DNA of 64,000 nucleotides, from contig CALKOT010000045.1 in the NCBI GenBank assembly GCA_938092015.1, forward strand, positions 1 through 64,000, given 5' to 3'. The stretch is from an uncultured Paracoccaceae bacterium. GTDB taxonomy: Bacteria; Pseudomonadota; Alphaproteobacteria; Rhodobacterales; Rhodobacteraceae. The translations under genes and the position numbers were made by a program. A model generated the notes under the pieces. It was not told where the DNA came from. It did no database searches and saw nothing but the letters and a program-made list of their open reading frames with translations. Shown here piece by piece: positions 1-7,352 of this stretch; positions within the stretch are counted from its first letter, which is position 1, and the number at the start of each line of letters is the position of its first letter.

Positions 1-535
1 GCAAAGGAGTCCCTCGCGTGCACGTGCGTAAGAAATCGCAAGCTTTTGAGCTGACCCCCGGCCAAACCTTGCTAATCTCTATACTTGAAAAATTGAATTA
101 TCTGCTCGGTTCCATAGGCTTATGCGAAAATCACAGGCGACTAAGCCATTTGTGTAGGGTCGGTTGATGTTTACCGATGTTGTCGTGCAATACAGAGGCA
201 ACTTCCGAATTGATTGGTCAGGTGACTGGATTGAAGCCAAGGGCATCGCACGTTGTGCGTTAGCTATTCGCTGGCACAACAATCACGATCTGCCCACACC
301 GAACTTTGACCGTGATGTCGAACGCTGCAGGGCGGCTTCTCCAAAGCAAACGCAGTCAACCCCGCAGCAATTCAAGGGCTCAGATGTCAGCCGCGCAGGT
401 TTTGCCGTCGCTCACCGCAAAGTTCGGCCATAGCAATGCAACAAACCAGATTAGCCGAACTCTCTCATAGCTTAAGCTGTCTTTGGACTCAAAAACCTGA
501 CCTCGGCGGCGGTTACACGCCAATTCAAACAGTTC
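1..535. other. gene-poor AT-richer stretch
   Basis: I see no convincing gene here. The stretch is visibly richer in A and T than the rest of the window. Short open frames occur on the plus strand, including one from about 164 to 433, but none shows a domain, a good ribosome binding site or a family resemblance that I recognise. It may be degenerate or recently acquired DNA adjoining the DUF1415 gene. Confidence 0.4.
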
Positions 536-1066
536 TTATTTGCCCCAAGGGCAGAGCGCTTCGACCTGTCGGCGACCAAGTTGATTCAATCTCTTTATGT
601 TATCTAAATAGATCTTCTCAGGGTTTAAAACGTTGGCGAGGACTTTGGTCACCTGATCTTGCCGCAGAAGATGTATGGTTGGATAGGGTGAGCGATTAGT
701 AAAGTGGCTAAGGTCGTCTGCAGCCACGCCCTCAAATTGATATTGAGGGTGAAATGATGCTAGCTGAACAAGATCGGTCAGTTCAGCCGTCTCCAATATC
801 TTCTGAAACCAATCGAGTACGGCTAGATATTCATAAAAATCTTCTAGACCTTGGGTAAAAATTAGTAAGCTAGTGGCAATCTCATTTTCGTCAGCTTTAA
901 TTAGCCGCTGTAGTTCATTCATATAAAACTGCTTTAGTTGTACGTCAGTGTTATCATCACATATGGCATAATACACTTGGTCTCGGGCTATGACGCTAGA
1001 GGAAAATGGGCATAGATTTAATCCTACTACCATTTGCTCGAGCCATCGACGGGTGTTTTTAACCAC
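536..1066 (-). CDS. DUF1415 family protein
   Basis: A 176-residue protein that I recognise as DUF1415, a family of unknown function with most members, as I recall, in gammaproteobacteria. The start of the family is visible: a T-x-x-W-L-E helix, then V-V-G-L-N-L-C-P-F near residues 14-22. A conserved F-H-P-x-Y-x-F segment near 104-110 and a R-S-P-Y-P-x-I-H-L-L-R segment near 125-135 follow, and the end resembles other members (A-L-C-P-W-G-K). The start used is GTG with no clear Shine-Dalgarno sequence, so it is uncertain. Base composition is much more AT-rich than the neighbouring genes and no partner gene lies beside it, which suggests horizontal acquisition. No function can be assigned. Confidence 0.8.
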   Translation of the reverse strand: MVKNTRRWLEQMVVGLNLCPFSSSVIARDQVYYAICDDNTDVQLKQFYMNELQRLIKADENEIATSLLIFTQGLEDFYEYLAVLDWFQKILETAELTDLVQLASFHPQYQFEGVAADDLSHFTNRSPYPTIHLLRQDQVTKVLANVLNPEKIYLDNIKRLNQLGRRQVEALCPWGK

Positions 1067-1562
1067 GTCTTGATGAGCTATTGATAGCGCAGTAGGGCCG
1101 AACGTATTGATATGTTTGATCCTTTATTGCTCGACTAGCTTAAAGCATATTCTGCCCATATTTCCAATTTGCTTGGAAAAGCCACAACCATCTATTGCGT
1201 CATACTATCCTTCGCCAGTGGTCAGCGGCCCAGAACTGCCATTGGCGGTACATCCCATAATTTGCGCACAAGCGCCCGGTTGCGGACAATCCCTGCAAGG
1301 GCGAGGGAATACTGAAGGCTAAGTCAACAATCCGGGCACTGCCGTCTATGAAGCCTCGATGTCGGAATGGGCGAAGTGCGAAGCGCTTCCGATTGCTAGC
1401 GCCAACGACCGAGGCATCCCGCCAGACTTGCGCGACAAAGGGCGCATGATGATCCTATGAGCACGCAAAACGCTTGAGTGTCCCGGCTGCAAAAGGTTTA
1501 GCTTCAGGTATATTCAAAGCGGCATTTGCAGTCCTACGCCGTAAGATCGGAGAAGCCCAGCC
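1067..1562. other. intergenic stretch with possible gene remnant
   Basis: No intact gene is supported in these roughly 500 bases. From about 1327 to 1460 the plus strand reads as a short open, protein-like frame (ending in D-L-R-D-K-G-R-M-M-I-L before a TGA) without its own start, so it could be the tail of a lost gene. The AT-richer composition fades towards the Rieske gene. The promoter of that gene probably lies in the last 100 bases, but no clear -35/-10 pair stands out. Confidence 0.3.
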
Positions 1563-2561
1563 ATGCGTAACCTTGAGGCGCGTCAGTACACAGACCCCGA
1601 CATCTACGCAGCGGACGTAGACAGGATATTCGCGCGAACCTGGCAACTGGTCGGGCCAGCCTCCCTACTGGTGGCGCGGGGGGATTACATCGCCACAGAA
1701 GTTGCAGGTCAGAAGGTATTTGTCATCCGCGCCTCGGACGGCATCCGGGCTTTCAGGAACGTTTGTCGTCATCGCGGTGCGCGCCTGCTGCCCGAAGGCG
1801 TGGGGCGTTGTGCGACGATACGATGCCCCTATCATCAGTGGGTCTGGGGCGAGGATGGATCACTTTTGGCTGTGCCATGGTGGGGTAATGATGCGGATTT
1901 TGACAAATCGAAGTGGGCGTTGGACAGCATCCAATGGGAGATTTGGCGCGGACTTTTGTTTGTCGCAATCGACCCGGCCGAGACCTTAATGTCCCAACTT
2001 GGCGCGCTGACGCCTGAGATATCAGCTGAGCCGATAGAAAACTACGCCTGGGTGCATGAAGAACGCCTGATTTTCGGTGCAAACTGGAAGATCTACACAG
2101 ACAATTTTGTTGAAGGATACCACATTCCAGGAATCCATCCGGCCTTTCATCAGGCCATCGATTTTGAGGCATTCGAAACTGTTGCCCTCGACAACATGGT
2201 AAAGATGAGCGCGCCGCCGAAAGGTGGGCTGTTCTATCGCGGAAAATGGCTGTGGATGTGGCCCAACTGGACACTATCGTTATTCGATGGAGGCATGAAT
2301 ACGTCTCGTATCAATCCTGTTGGTCCAAAGCAGACCGAACTTATCTACAATTTCTACTTCGAAGACCTGTCTGAAAATGGCGCCGAAATGCGCGCCAAGA
2401 CGATCGCCGACAATCTTGCGGTCATTCGTGAAGACTTTGAAATTTGCATTGAGACCCACAAGAATTATGCCAGTGGCGCCTATCGGCCCGGGCCATTGTC
2501 GCCTCGCCATGAGCAGGGTGTAGCTTACTTTCAACGTCGACTAACCGAAGCCGCTGTCTAA
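1563..2561 (+). CDS. Rieske aromatic-ring-hydroxylating oxygenase alpha subunit
   Basis: A 332-residue oxygenase component of the Rieske non-haem iron family, which uses electrons from a separate reductase to hydroxylate or demethylate organic substrates. The N-terminal Rieske domain shows C-R-H-R-G-A-R (near residues 68-74) and C-P-Y-H-Q-W-V-W (near 88-95), the Cys/His ligands of the [2Fe-2S] cluster. The catalytic domain shows F-V-E-G-Y-H-I-P-G-I-H-P, supplying the two His ligands of the mononuclear iron. GGAGAAG precedes the ATG. No reductase, ferredoxin or beta subunit is adjacent, so it must share an electron-transfer partner from elsewhere. At 332 residues it is somewhat shorter than typical ring hydroxylases. 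The substrate is not predictable; quaternary-amine demethylases and aromatic oxygenases share this fold. Confidence 0.88.
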   Translation: MRNLEARQYTDPDIYAADVDRIFARTWQLVGPASLLVARGDYIATEVAGQKVFVIRASDGIRAFRNVCRHRGARLLPEGVGRCATIRCPYHQWVWGEDGSLLAVPWWGNDADFDKSKWALDSIQWEIWRGLLFVAIDPAETLMSQLGALTPEISAEPIENYAWVHEERLIFGANWKIYTDNFVEGYHIPGIHPAFHQAIDFEAFETVALDNMVKMSAPPKGGLFYRGKWLWMWPNWTLSLFDGGMNTSRINPVGPKQTELIYNFYFEDLSENGAEMRAKTIADNLAVIREDFEICIETHKNYASGAYRPGPLSPRHEQGVAYFQRRLTEAAV

Positions 2562-2690
2562 CGCTTTCCTCTTGCCTCAATCGACGTTTCGGAGGTGGCT
2601 GGCTGAATGAAATGAATGTCCGCTCCTGCGGTCTGTTCCTGCTCTGCTCGCACGCGCAACTCAGGGCGACACTATCCGCAAACGACGCCC

Positions 2691-3326
2691 CTACCCGCGC
2701 GCCACTGCAATCGCCTGCTCTAACGCCAGCTTTGGCGTTGTGATGACCGGGACGTTGAGATCGCTCAGATGCACCTCCGCCACGGGCATTGAGGCCTGCG
2801 CAAGGACGGCGCAGTCTGCATCCGCCACTTCAGCCCGCACTGTATCGGCGATCCGGGCTGCGAACGTGTCGAGATCGCCCGCCTCAAAGAACGGCCAGGC
2901 GTCAGCGCACATGATGACTTGCGGCGTCACCGTCACGCCAGCCCGCTCGGCGCATTTGGCCAGCAACGCCAATGTTGGCACCCGCGTGCTTTCAAGGCAG
3001 ATCACAATCGCCGGTCTGCCGCCATGTTGGCAGGCCGCATCCAGCGCGGGGCGGTCGATGCGGATCATATTCGCAGCCTGCGCCGCCATTCCATCCGTCA
3101 GCGGGCCAAGCGTCGAACATGTGCAAAGGACAGCGTCTGCGGTCGAAAGTTCCTGCAGTACTTCATGCGTTTCGTCCCGCACGGTATCGAGGCCGTCGCT
3201 GCGCGCCCGGTCCAGCAAGTGCTGTTCCACCCGGTGCGAGACGACGCCGTCATAGCCCAGATCAGCGGCCAACACCTCAAACGTTGCGACGTGGATGTCC
3301 CCGGTGTGCAGAAATGACAGGCGCAT
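2691..3326 (-). CDS. Asp/Glu racemase superfamily protein
   Basis: A 211-residue cytoplasmic protein with the look of the Asp/Glu/hydantoin racemase superfamily. It opens with a beta strand (R-L-S-F-L-H-T-G) and has a first active-site region with cysteines (V-L-C-T-C-S-T-L-G, near residues 70-78). The second region, where racemases normally carry a C-T-H motif, reads V-L-A-Q-A-S-M-P and lacks the cysteine. A two-base racemase mechanism is therefore doubtful; a decarboxylase, isomerase or non-catalytic role is possible. The start chosen is the ATG preceded by a strong GGAGG; an upstream open extension of 40 residues is Arg/Pro-rich and not protein-like. It is a single gene pointing away from the DMT transporter. 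Confidence 0.65.
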   Translation of the reverse strand: MRLSFLHTGDIHVATFEVLAADLGYDGVVSHRVEQHLLDRARSDGLDTVRDETHEVLQELSTADAVLCTCSTLGPLTDGMAAQAANMIRIDRPALDAACQHGGRPAIVICLESTRVPTLALLAKCAERAGVTVTPQVIMCADAWPFFEAGDLDTFAARIADTVRAEVADADCAVLAQASMPVAEVHLSDLNVPVITTPKLALEQAIAVARG

Positions 3327-3642
3327 TGGATCCTCCGACAGGTTTCCTTCCGAGCGTACAGGGGGCGGCGGCGATCGACAATGTCGCCGGGTAGGCGCAG
3401 CAGTCTCAACGAAAGGGAAAGGCCAGCGATGGGAGGCTGTCCTCACCAGAAAATCGATCTGTTAACGCAGCGTTTTTCGAAGCAGGGCGACCTTCTAACA
3501 ATACATTAACACACCATGTTTTCAGCACCTTAGCCAAGGTTTCGCGCGTGAAACCTTCCTGAAACGATTAATTCCGACATCCCAGACAACCTGAGGTCGC
3601 AATCAGAGGGTCGCTCCGCCGACCTGCTCGCTAGGAAAACCA
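3327..3642. other. divergent intergenic region
   Basis: This region separates the racemase-like gene from the DMT transporter and holds the promoters of both. It is AT-richer in the middle (about 3470-3530). It contains the long palindrome at 3536-3557, described separately. No open frame with coding character is present. Confidence 0.5.
3536..3557. promoter_or_regulatory. 22-bp palindrome, core GGTTTC-N6-GAAACC
   Basis: Arms AAGGTTTC and GAAACCTT flank the centre GCGCGT. The 18-bp core GGTTTCGCGCGTGAAACC (3538-3555) occurs again, exactly and in inverted orientation, at 63211-63228. It lies about 85 bases upstream of the DMT transporter start, with no T-tract after it, so a protein-binding site is more likely than a terminator. 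The half-site TTTCAC recalls the ParB site parS (TGTTTCACGTGAAACA), but the spacing differs by two bases and the outer bases do not match. Confidence 0.6.
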
Positions 3643-4605
3643 ATGACCACCGTCGCAGCTTCCACCACAAATTTGGGCATCCTCTGCGCCATGGGCGCGG
3701 CGACGGCATTTTCGTTCAACGACATGGCGATCAAGTTCCTGAGCGGGGATTATCCGCTGCATCAGATCGTGTTTGTCCGCGCCACCATCGGCCTCATCAT
3801 CACATTGGCGGTGTTCGCTCAGCTCGAAGGCGGGATCAAACTGCGTACCCAGTGGCCCTGGCATCACGCCTTCCGCGCGGCCTTGCTGGTCACCGCGAAC
3901 ATGCTGTTTTTCACCTCAATCGCCTCCATGCCACTGGCGGACGCCACGGCGATTTTCTTTGTCTCACCACTTCTGATCACCGGAATGTCGGTGATTTTCC
4001 TGAAAGAGGTCGTCGGCCCCCGTCGCTGGCTGTGCGTCATTGTTGGACTGATCGGCGTGCTCATCATCGTCGGCCCGGGCCGCGAAAGCTTTCAGATCGC
4101 GGCCATCCTGCCTGCCCTTGCGGCGCTGTGCTACGGCGCAACCCACATGATGACACGGCGGCTGCGGGGTACGGAAAGTGCGGCGACGATGGCGATATAC
4201 ATCCAACTGGCGTTCGTGATCTTCGCTGGCGGGTTCGGGTTGGTCGCCGGGGATGGGTCGTACCTGTCCTCTGAAAATCCATCGCTGGTCTTTCTGTTCA
4301 GCGCATGGACATGGCCCCCGGCGATAGATTTCGCTGTGATGGCCATAACCGGCCTCGCCAGTGCAACAGGCGGCTATCTGATCACGCAGGCCTATCGTCT
4401 ATCTGAGGCTGGGCTGGTCGCACCGTTCGAATACCTCGCCCTGATCTTTGCCCTGATCTGGGGCTTCACGATCTGGGGTGAGGTCCCAACCCAGACCGTT
4501 GCCTTGGGGATTGTTCTGGTACTCGGCTCTGGCATCTACCTCGCGGTGCGTGAAGCGAAGCTGGGCGCGCGTCAAAGCGCCCAGAAAACCTCAGCCCGGC
4601 GCTAA
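3643..4605 (+). CDS. DMT-family (EamA) transporter
   Basis: A 320-residue inner-membrane protein with about ten hydrophobic helices arranged as two EamA repeats (roughly residues 8-140 and 155-300), typical of drug/metabolite exporters. The amphipathic start G-A-A-T-A-F-S-F-N-D-M-A-I-K-F-L is characteristic of the first EamA helix, and the C-terminal repeat contains the usual E-Y-L-A-L-I-F-A-L-I-W-G-F helix. AGGAAA precedes the ATG. The stop overlaps the stop of the convergent crotonase gene by four bases. The substrate is unknown; members export amino acids, metabolites or toxic intermediates. Confidence 0.88.
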   Translation: MTTVAASTTNLGILCAMGAATAFSFNDMAIKFLSGDYPLHQIVFVRATIGLIITLAVFAQLEGGIKLRTQWPWHHAFRAALLVTANMLFFTSIASMPLADATAIFFVSPLLITGMSVIFLKEVVGPRRWLCVIVGLIGVLIIVGPGRESFQIAAILPALAALCYGATHMMTRRLRGTESAATMAIYIQLAFVIFAGGFGLVAGDGSYLSSENPSLVFLFSAWTWPPAIDFAVMAITGLASATGGYLITQAYRLSEAGLVAPFEYLALIFALIWGFTIWGEVPTQTVALGIVLVLGSGIYLAVREAKLGARQSAQKTSARR

Positions 4606-5447
4606 ACCGGTTTGAAGTTCGGCGCCCGCCGCTCAACAAAGCTATCAACACCCTCACGGAAATCATCTGTCGCGAAGCTGCCCTTCATCTCTGCGTCGGC
4701 TGTTAACAGCGCTTCTTCATAGCTTTGGAAATACGCTTTCCGCATCTGCGCTTTCATGATCGCCATCGACCTCGGTGAAGCGCTCTGCGCCAGATGTGCC
4801 GAAGCCTCAGCTACGTGCGCCAGCATATCTTCGACTGAGGCAAAAGACCGGTTCACCATCCCCATTGCAGCAGCTTCAGCGCCGGTGAACTTGCGGGCTG
4901 ATAGCAACAGGTCAAAGGCATGCGCTTCCCCCACCAAACGTGGTAGCAACCACGAAATCCCGTGTTCAGCAATCAATCCGCGCGCAGCAAACGCGGTCGT
5001 ATACTTTGCCGCGTCCAAGGTGAACCGCATGTCACAATAAAGCGTGAAGATTAGCCCGATTCCTGCGCAGGGCCCGTTAATCGCAGCAATCACCGGCTTT
5101 GGGCAGGCGTAGAGATAGCCAAACCGCCCTGGGTACAATCCTTCCAGAGATGGCCCAGGTGCGTCTGGATAGTCGGGCCATGCCGGAAAATCATTGCCAT
5201 CGTCACGTGCATTCGCATCATCGCCAATGTCCTGCAGCGCATCCATGTCCGCCCCAGCGCAGAACCCACGCCCGGCGCCCGTCACTACGATCACGCGCAC
5301 ATCCGCATCGCGCCCGGCCTTACAGACCGCCCCGCGTACTTCGCGCGCCATGACGCCGGTCCAGGCGTTCAGCCGGTCAGGCCTGTTCAGCGTGATCGTG
5401 GCGACGCCGTTTGCGACATCCGTCAGTATCGTTTCATAGTCAGCCAT
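4602..5447 (-). CDS. enoyl-CoA hydratase/isomerase (crotonase) family protein
   Basis: A 281-residue crotonase-fold enzyme acting on acyl-CoA thioesters. Visible features are T-L-N-R-P-D-R-L-N-A-W near the N-terminus, the first oxyanion-hole segment G-R-G-F-C-A-G-A-D-M, and the second, A-I-N-G-P-C-A-G-I-G. The region R-G-L-I-A-E-H-G-I-S-W-L-L-P-R holds the likely catalytic Glu. The C-terminal trimerisation helices follow and the protein ends F-V-E-R-R-A-P-N-F. An ATG two codons upstream (5453) sits too close to AGGGGA, so the ATG giving M-A-D-Y-E is preferred; the crotonase at 8652 starts the same way. It is transcribed divergently from the acyl-CoA ligase operon, with the shared control region between them. 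It may be a hydratase, isomerase or ring-opening hydrolase. Confidence 0.9.
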   Translation of the reverse strand: MADYETILTDVANGVATITLNRPDRLNAWTGVMAREVRGAVCKAGRDADVRVIVVTGAGRGFCAGADMDALQDIGDDANARDDGNDFPAWPDYPDAPGPSLEGLYPGRFGYLYACPKPVIAAINGPCAGIGLIFTLYCDMRFTLDAAKYTTAFAARGLIAEHGISWLLPRLVGEAHAFDLLLSARKFTGAEAAAMGMVNRSFASVEDMLAHVAEASAHLAQSASPRSMAIMKAQMRKAYFQSYEEALLTADAEMKGSFATDDFREGVDSFVERRAPNFKPV

Positions 5448-5532
5448 GGTCATATTCCCCTGTTTGGCTGGAATTACCGCCGCGTCACGCCCGTCAGTCA
5501 ACGCCTGACTTGCCGTCATGCGCTCGGCCCGC

Positions 5533-5578
5533 TTGACGCTTGCGGAAGGCGGAATTAGCGTTCGCTGACAAACGTCAG
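5533..5578 (+). promoter_or_regulatory. promoter with palindromic operator CTGAC-AAAC-GTCAG
   Basis: TTGACG (5533-5538), a 17-bp spacer and TAGCGT (5556-5561) form a good sigma-70 type promoter reading into the acyl-CoA ligase operon. Three bases downstream of the -10 element lies the perfect inverted repeat CTGACAAACGTCAG (5565-5578), where the transcription start would be. Almost the same arrangement is found at 20237-20282, including much of the spacer. The natural reading is a repressor site blocking initiation. The TetR protein encoded at 24665 is the best local candidate ligand-responsive repressor. Confidence 0.72.
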
Positions 5579-5632
5579 GTGCTCCGCAATCAAGAGAGCG
5601 CGGCAAATCATGAACCTAGGGGACGGAAGCAC

Positions 5633-7342
5633 ATGTCGGGGATGACACTCGCCGAAGCGGCGGAGCATATTACTTCCACCGACCCGCTCTATGCGGTGGG
5701 TGAGGCGGACATTCGCGGCGTCACCCTGCCCGTCTTTACCAACATCCCGAAGTCGCTGCGCGAATTGCAGCAATACGGGCGCGAGGATCGCGACTATAGC
5801 GACTACATTATCTATCAGGATGAGCGGTGGTCGTATGAGCGGTATTGCGCTGAAAGCAACAAGATCAGCCACATCCTGACCGAACGGCTGGGCATAAAGC
5901 CGGGCGACCACGTCGCGATCGCCATGCGCAATTACCCCGAATATCTGAGCCTGTTCATGGGCATCGTGAACATCGGCGCTGTCGCTGTGCTGGTGAACGC
6001 ATGGTGGATGACAGATGAGCTGACCTACGGGTTCGAAGACAGTGGCGCCAAGCTGGTATTCGCCGATGGTCCGCGCGCTGAACGGATCGCTCCCTTCGCA
6101 GAAAAGCTGGGGATCACGACCGTTGGCGTGCGCGACATGACCGACGGCGTGACGCTGGACGGACTGCTGGCGCAAACCGATGACACCCGCTGGCCAACGG
6201 TCGATATCGACCCGGATGCGGATTTCGCCTTGATGTACTCGTCCGGCTCCACCGGTCATCCCAAGGGCATCATGCTGACGCACCGGGGAGCGTTGTCAGC
6301 GGTGTTCACGTGGAACATGTCCCTCCTCCTCCCACCGTTAATGACGCCTGAAGGCGAGCCGACACCGCCCAATCCCGGCCCGCAATCGCTGCTGATCGCA
6401 ACGCCGCTGTTCCATGTGACGGCCAGCCATGCGCTGTACCTCCTTTCCATGGCCCTGCGCGCCAAAGTCGTGATCATGCACAAATGGGACGGGGCAGAGG
6501 CGCTGCGCCTGATCAACCAAGAACAAGTCACCCGCTTTGTCGGCGTCCCCACAATGACCGCCGATATGCGCGATGTGGCTGAGCGGGACGGCATTGAAAC
6601 CCCCTCCCTCCAGGTACTGACATCAGGCGGGGCGAAACGCCCCCCCGCGCAGGTCGGCGAACAGGCTGAGGCGTTTCCAAACGCCGCCCTCGCATCCGGC
6701 TGGGGCATGACCGAAACCAACGCTGCTGGCATCGCCATCAGCGGGCCTGACTATGTAGGCCGCCCCGATCAGGCAGGCCGGATCTTCCCGCCCCTGCAAG
6801 AAGCGCGCATCGTTGACGCCAACAATGTCGAAGTGCCCCGCGGCACGCTGGGTGAGCTTAGCGTCAAAGGCCCCAACATGATGCGCTGCTATCACAACAA
6901 GCCCGAAGCGACGACAGAGACGTTGATCGACGGCTGGCTGCTGTCCGGCGACCTTGGGATCATGGACGAAGACGGCTATGTCACCATCGTCGACCGCGCC
7001 AAGAACATCATTATCCGGGGCGGTGAGAATATTTCGGGGCTGGAGGTCGAGGCCGCGATCCACCAGCACCCTTCAGTTGGTGAGGCGGCAGTCTTTGCCT
7101 GCCCCGATGACCGGTATGGCGAGGTTGTTGGCGCAATTGTCTGGCTGAAGGAAGACGAGGTCATGACTGGGGCGGACGTCAAAGCGTTCCTCACGGACAA
7201 GATCGCCAGCTACAAACACCCCGCTAAGTTATGGTGGACCGACGCGCCCCTTTTGAAGGGGGCAACCGACAAGATTGACCGACGCGCGCTGAAAGACCTG
7301 TGTCTTTCGGGTGAGGTCGGGACCGAAGATAACTCGATTTAG
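5633..7342 (+). CDS. AMP-forming acyl-CoA synthetase (class I adenylate-forming enzyme)
   Basis: A 569-residue ligase that would activate a carboxylic acid to its CoA thioester through an acyl-AMP. The phosphate-binding loop M-Y-S-S-G-S-T-G-H-P-K-G is near residue 202. G-W-G-M-T-E-T-N follows near 355, then L-L-S-G-D-L-G-I-M-D-E-D-G-Y and the hinge R-A-K-N-I-I-I-R-G-G-E-N-I-S. The C-terminal catalytic Lys is in G-A-T-D-K-I-D-R. The start is the ATG preceded by AGGGGAC; an in-frame upstream extension runs through the promoter and is not coding. It is the first gene of a tightly packed operon: the next gene begins 11 bases after its stop, with TAGGAG serving both as stop and ribosome binding site. 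The substrate is unknown; the neighbours indicate that the product enters beta-oxidation. Confidence 0.92.
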   Translation: MSGMTLAEAAEHITSTDPLYAVGEADIRGVTLPVFTNIPKSLRELQQYGREDRDYSDYIIYQDERWSYERYCAESNKISHILTERLGIKPGDHVAIAMRNYPEYLSLFMGIVNIGAVAVLVNAWWMTDELTYGFEDSGAKLVFADGPRAERIAPFAEKLGITTVGVRDMTDGVTLDGLLAQTDDTRWPTVDIDPDADFALMYSSGSTGHPKGIMLTHRGALSAVFTWNMSLLLPPLMTPEGEPTPPNPGPQSLLIATPLFHVTASHALYLLSMALRAKVVIMHKWDGAEALRLINQEQVTRFVGVPTMTADMRDVAERDGIETPSLQVLTSGGAKRPPAQVGEQAEAFPNAALASGWGMTETNAAGIAISGPDYVGRPDQAGRIFPPLQEARIVDANNVEVPRGTLGELSVKGPNMMRCYHNKPEATTETLIDGWLLSGDLGIMDEDGYVTIVDRAKNIIIRGGENISGLEVEAAIHQHPSVGEAAVFACPDDRYGEVVGAIVWLKEDEVMTGADVKAFLTDKIASYKHPAKLWWTDAPLLKGATDKIDRRALKDLCLSGEVGTEDNSI

Positions 7343-7352
7343 GAGATCAGCC

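Noticed and set aside
164-433. Possible integrase or transposase remnant
   Set aside because: No catalytic motif, no inverted repeats and no recognisable family; left as an unexplained stretch.
2740-3394. Long plus-strand open frames over the racemase-like gene
   Set aside because: They are rich in Arg, Ser and Cys without family resemblance, as expected of shadows opposite a GC-rich gene.
3538-3555. GGTTTC palindromes as chromosomal parS sites
   Set aside because: The consensus TGTTTCACGTGAAACA is not matched: there are two extra central bases and different ends, and the two sites are 60 kb apart with no parAB in the window.
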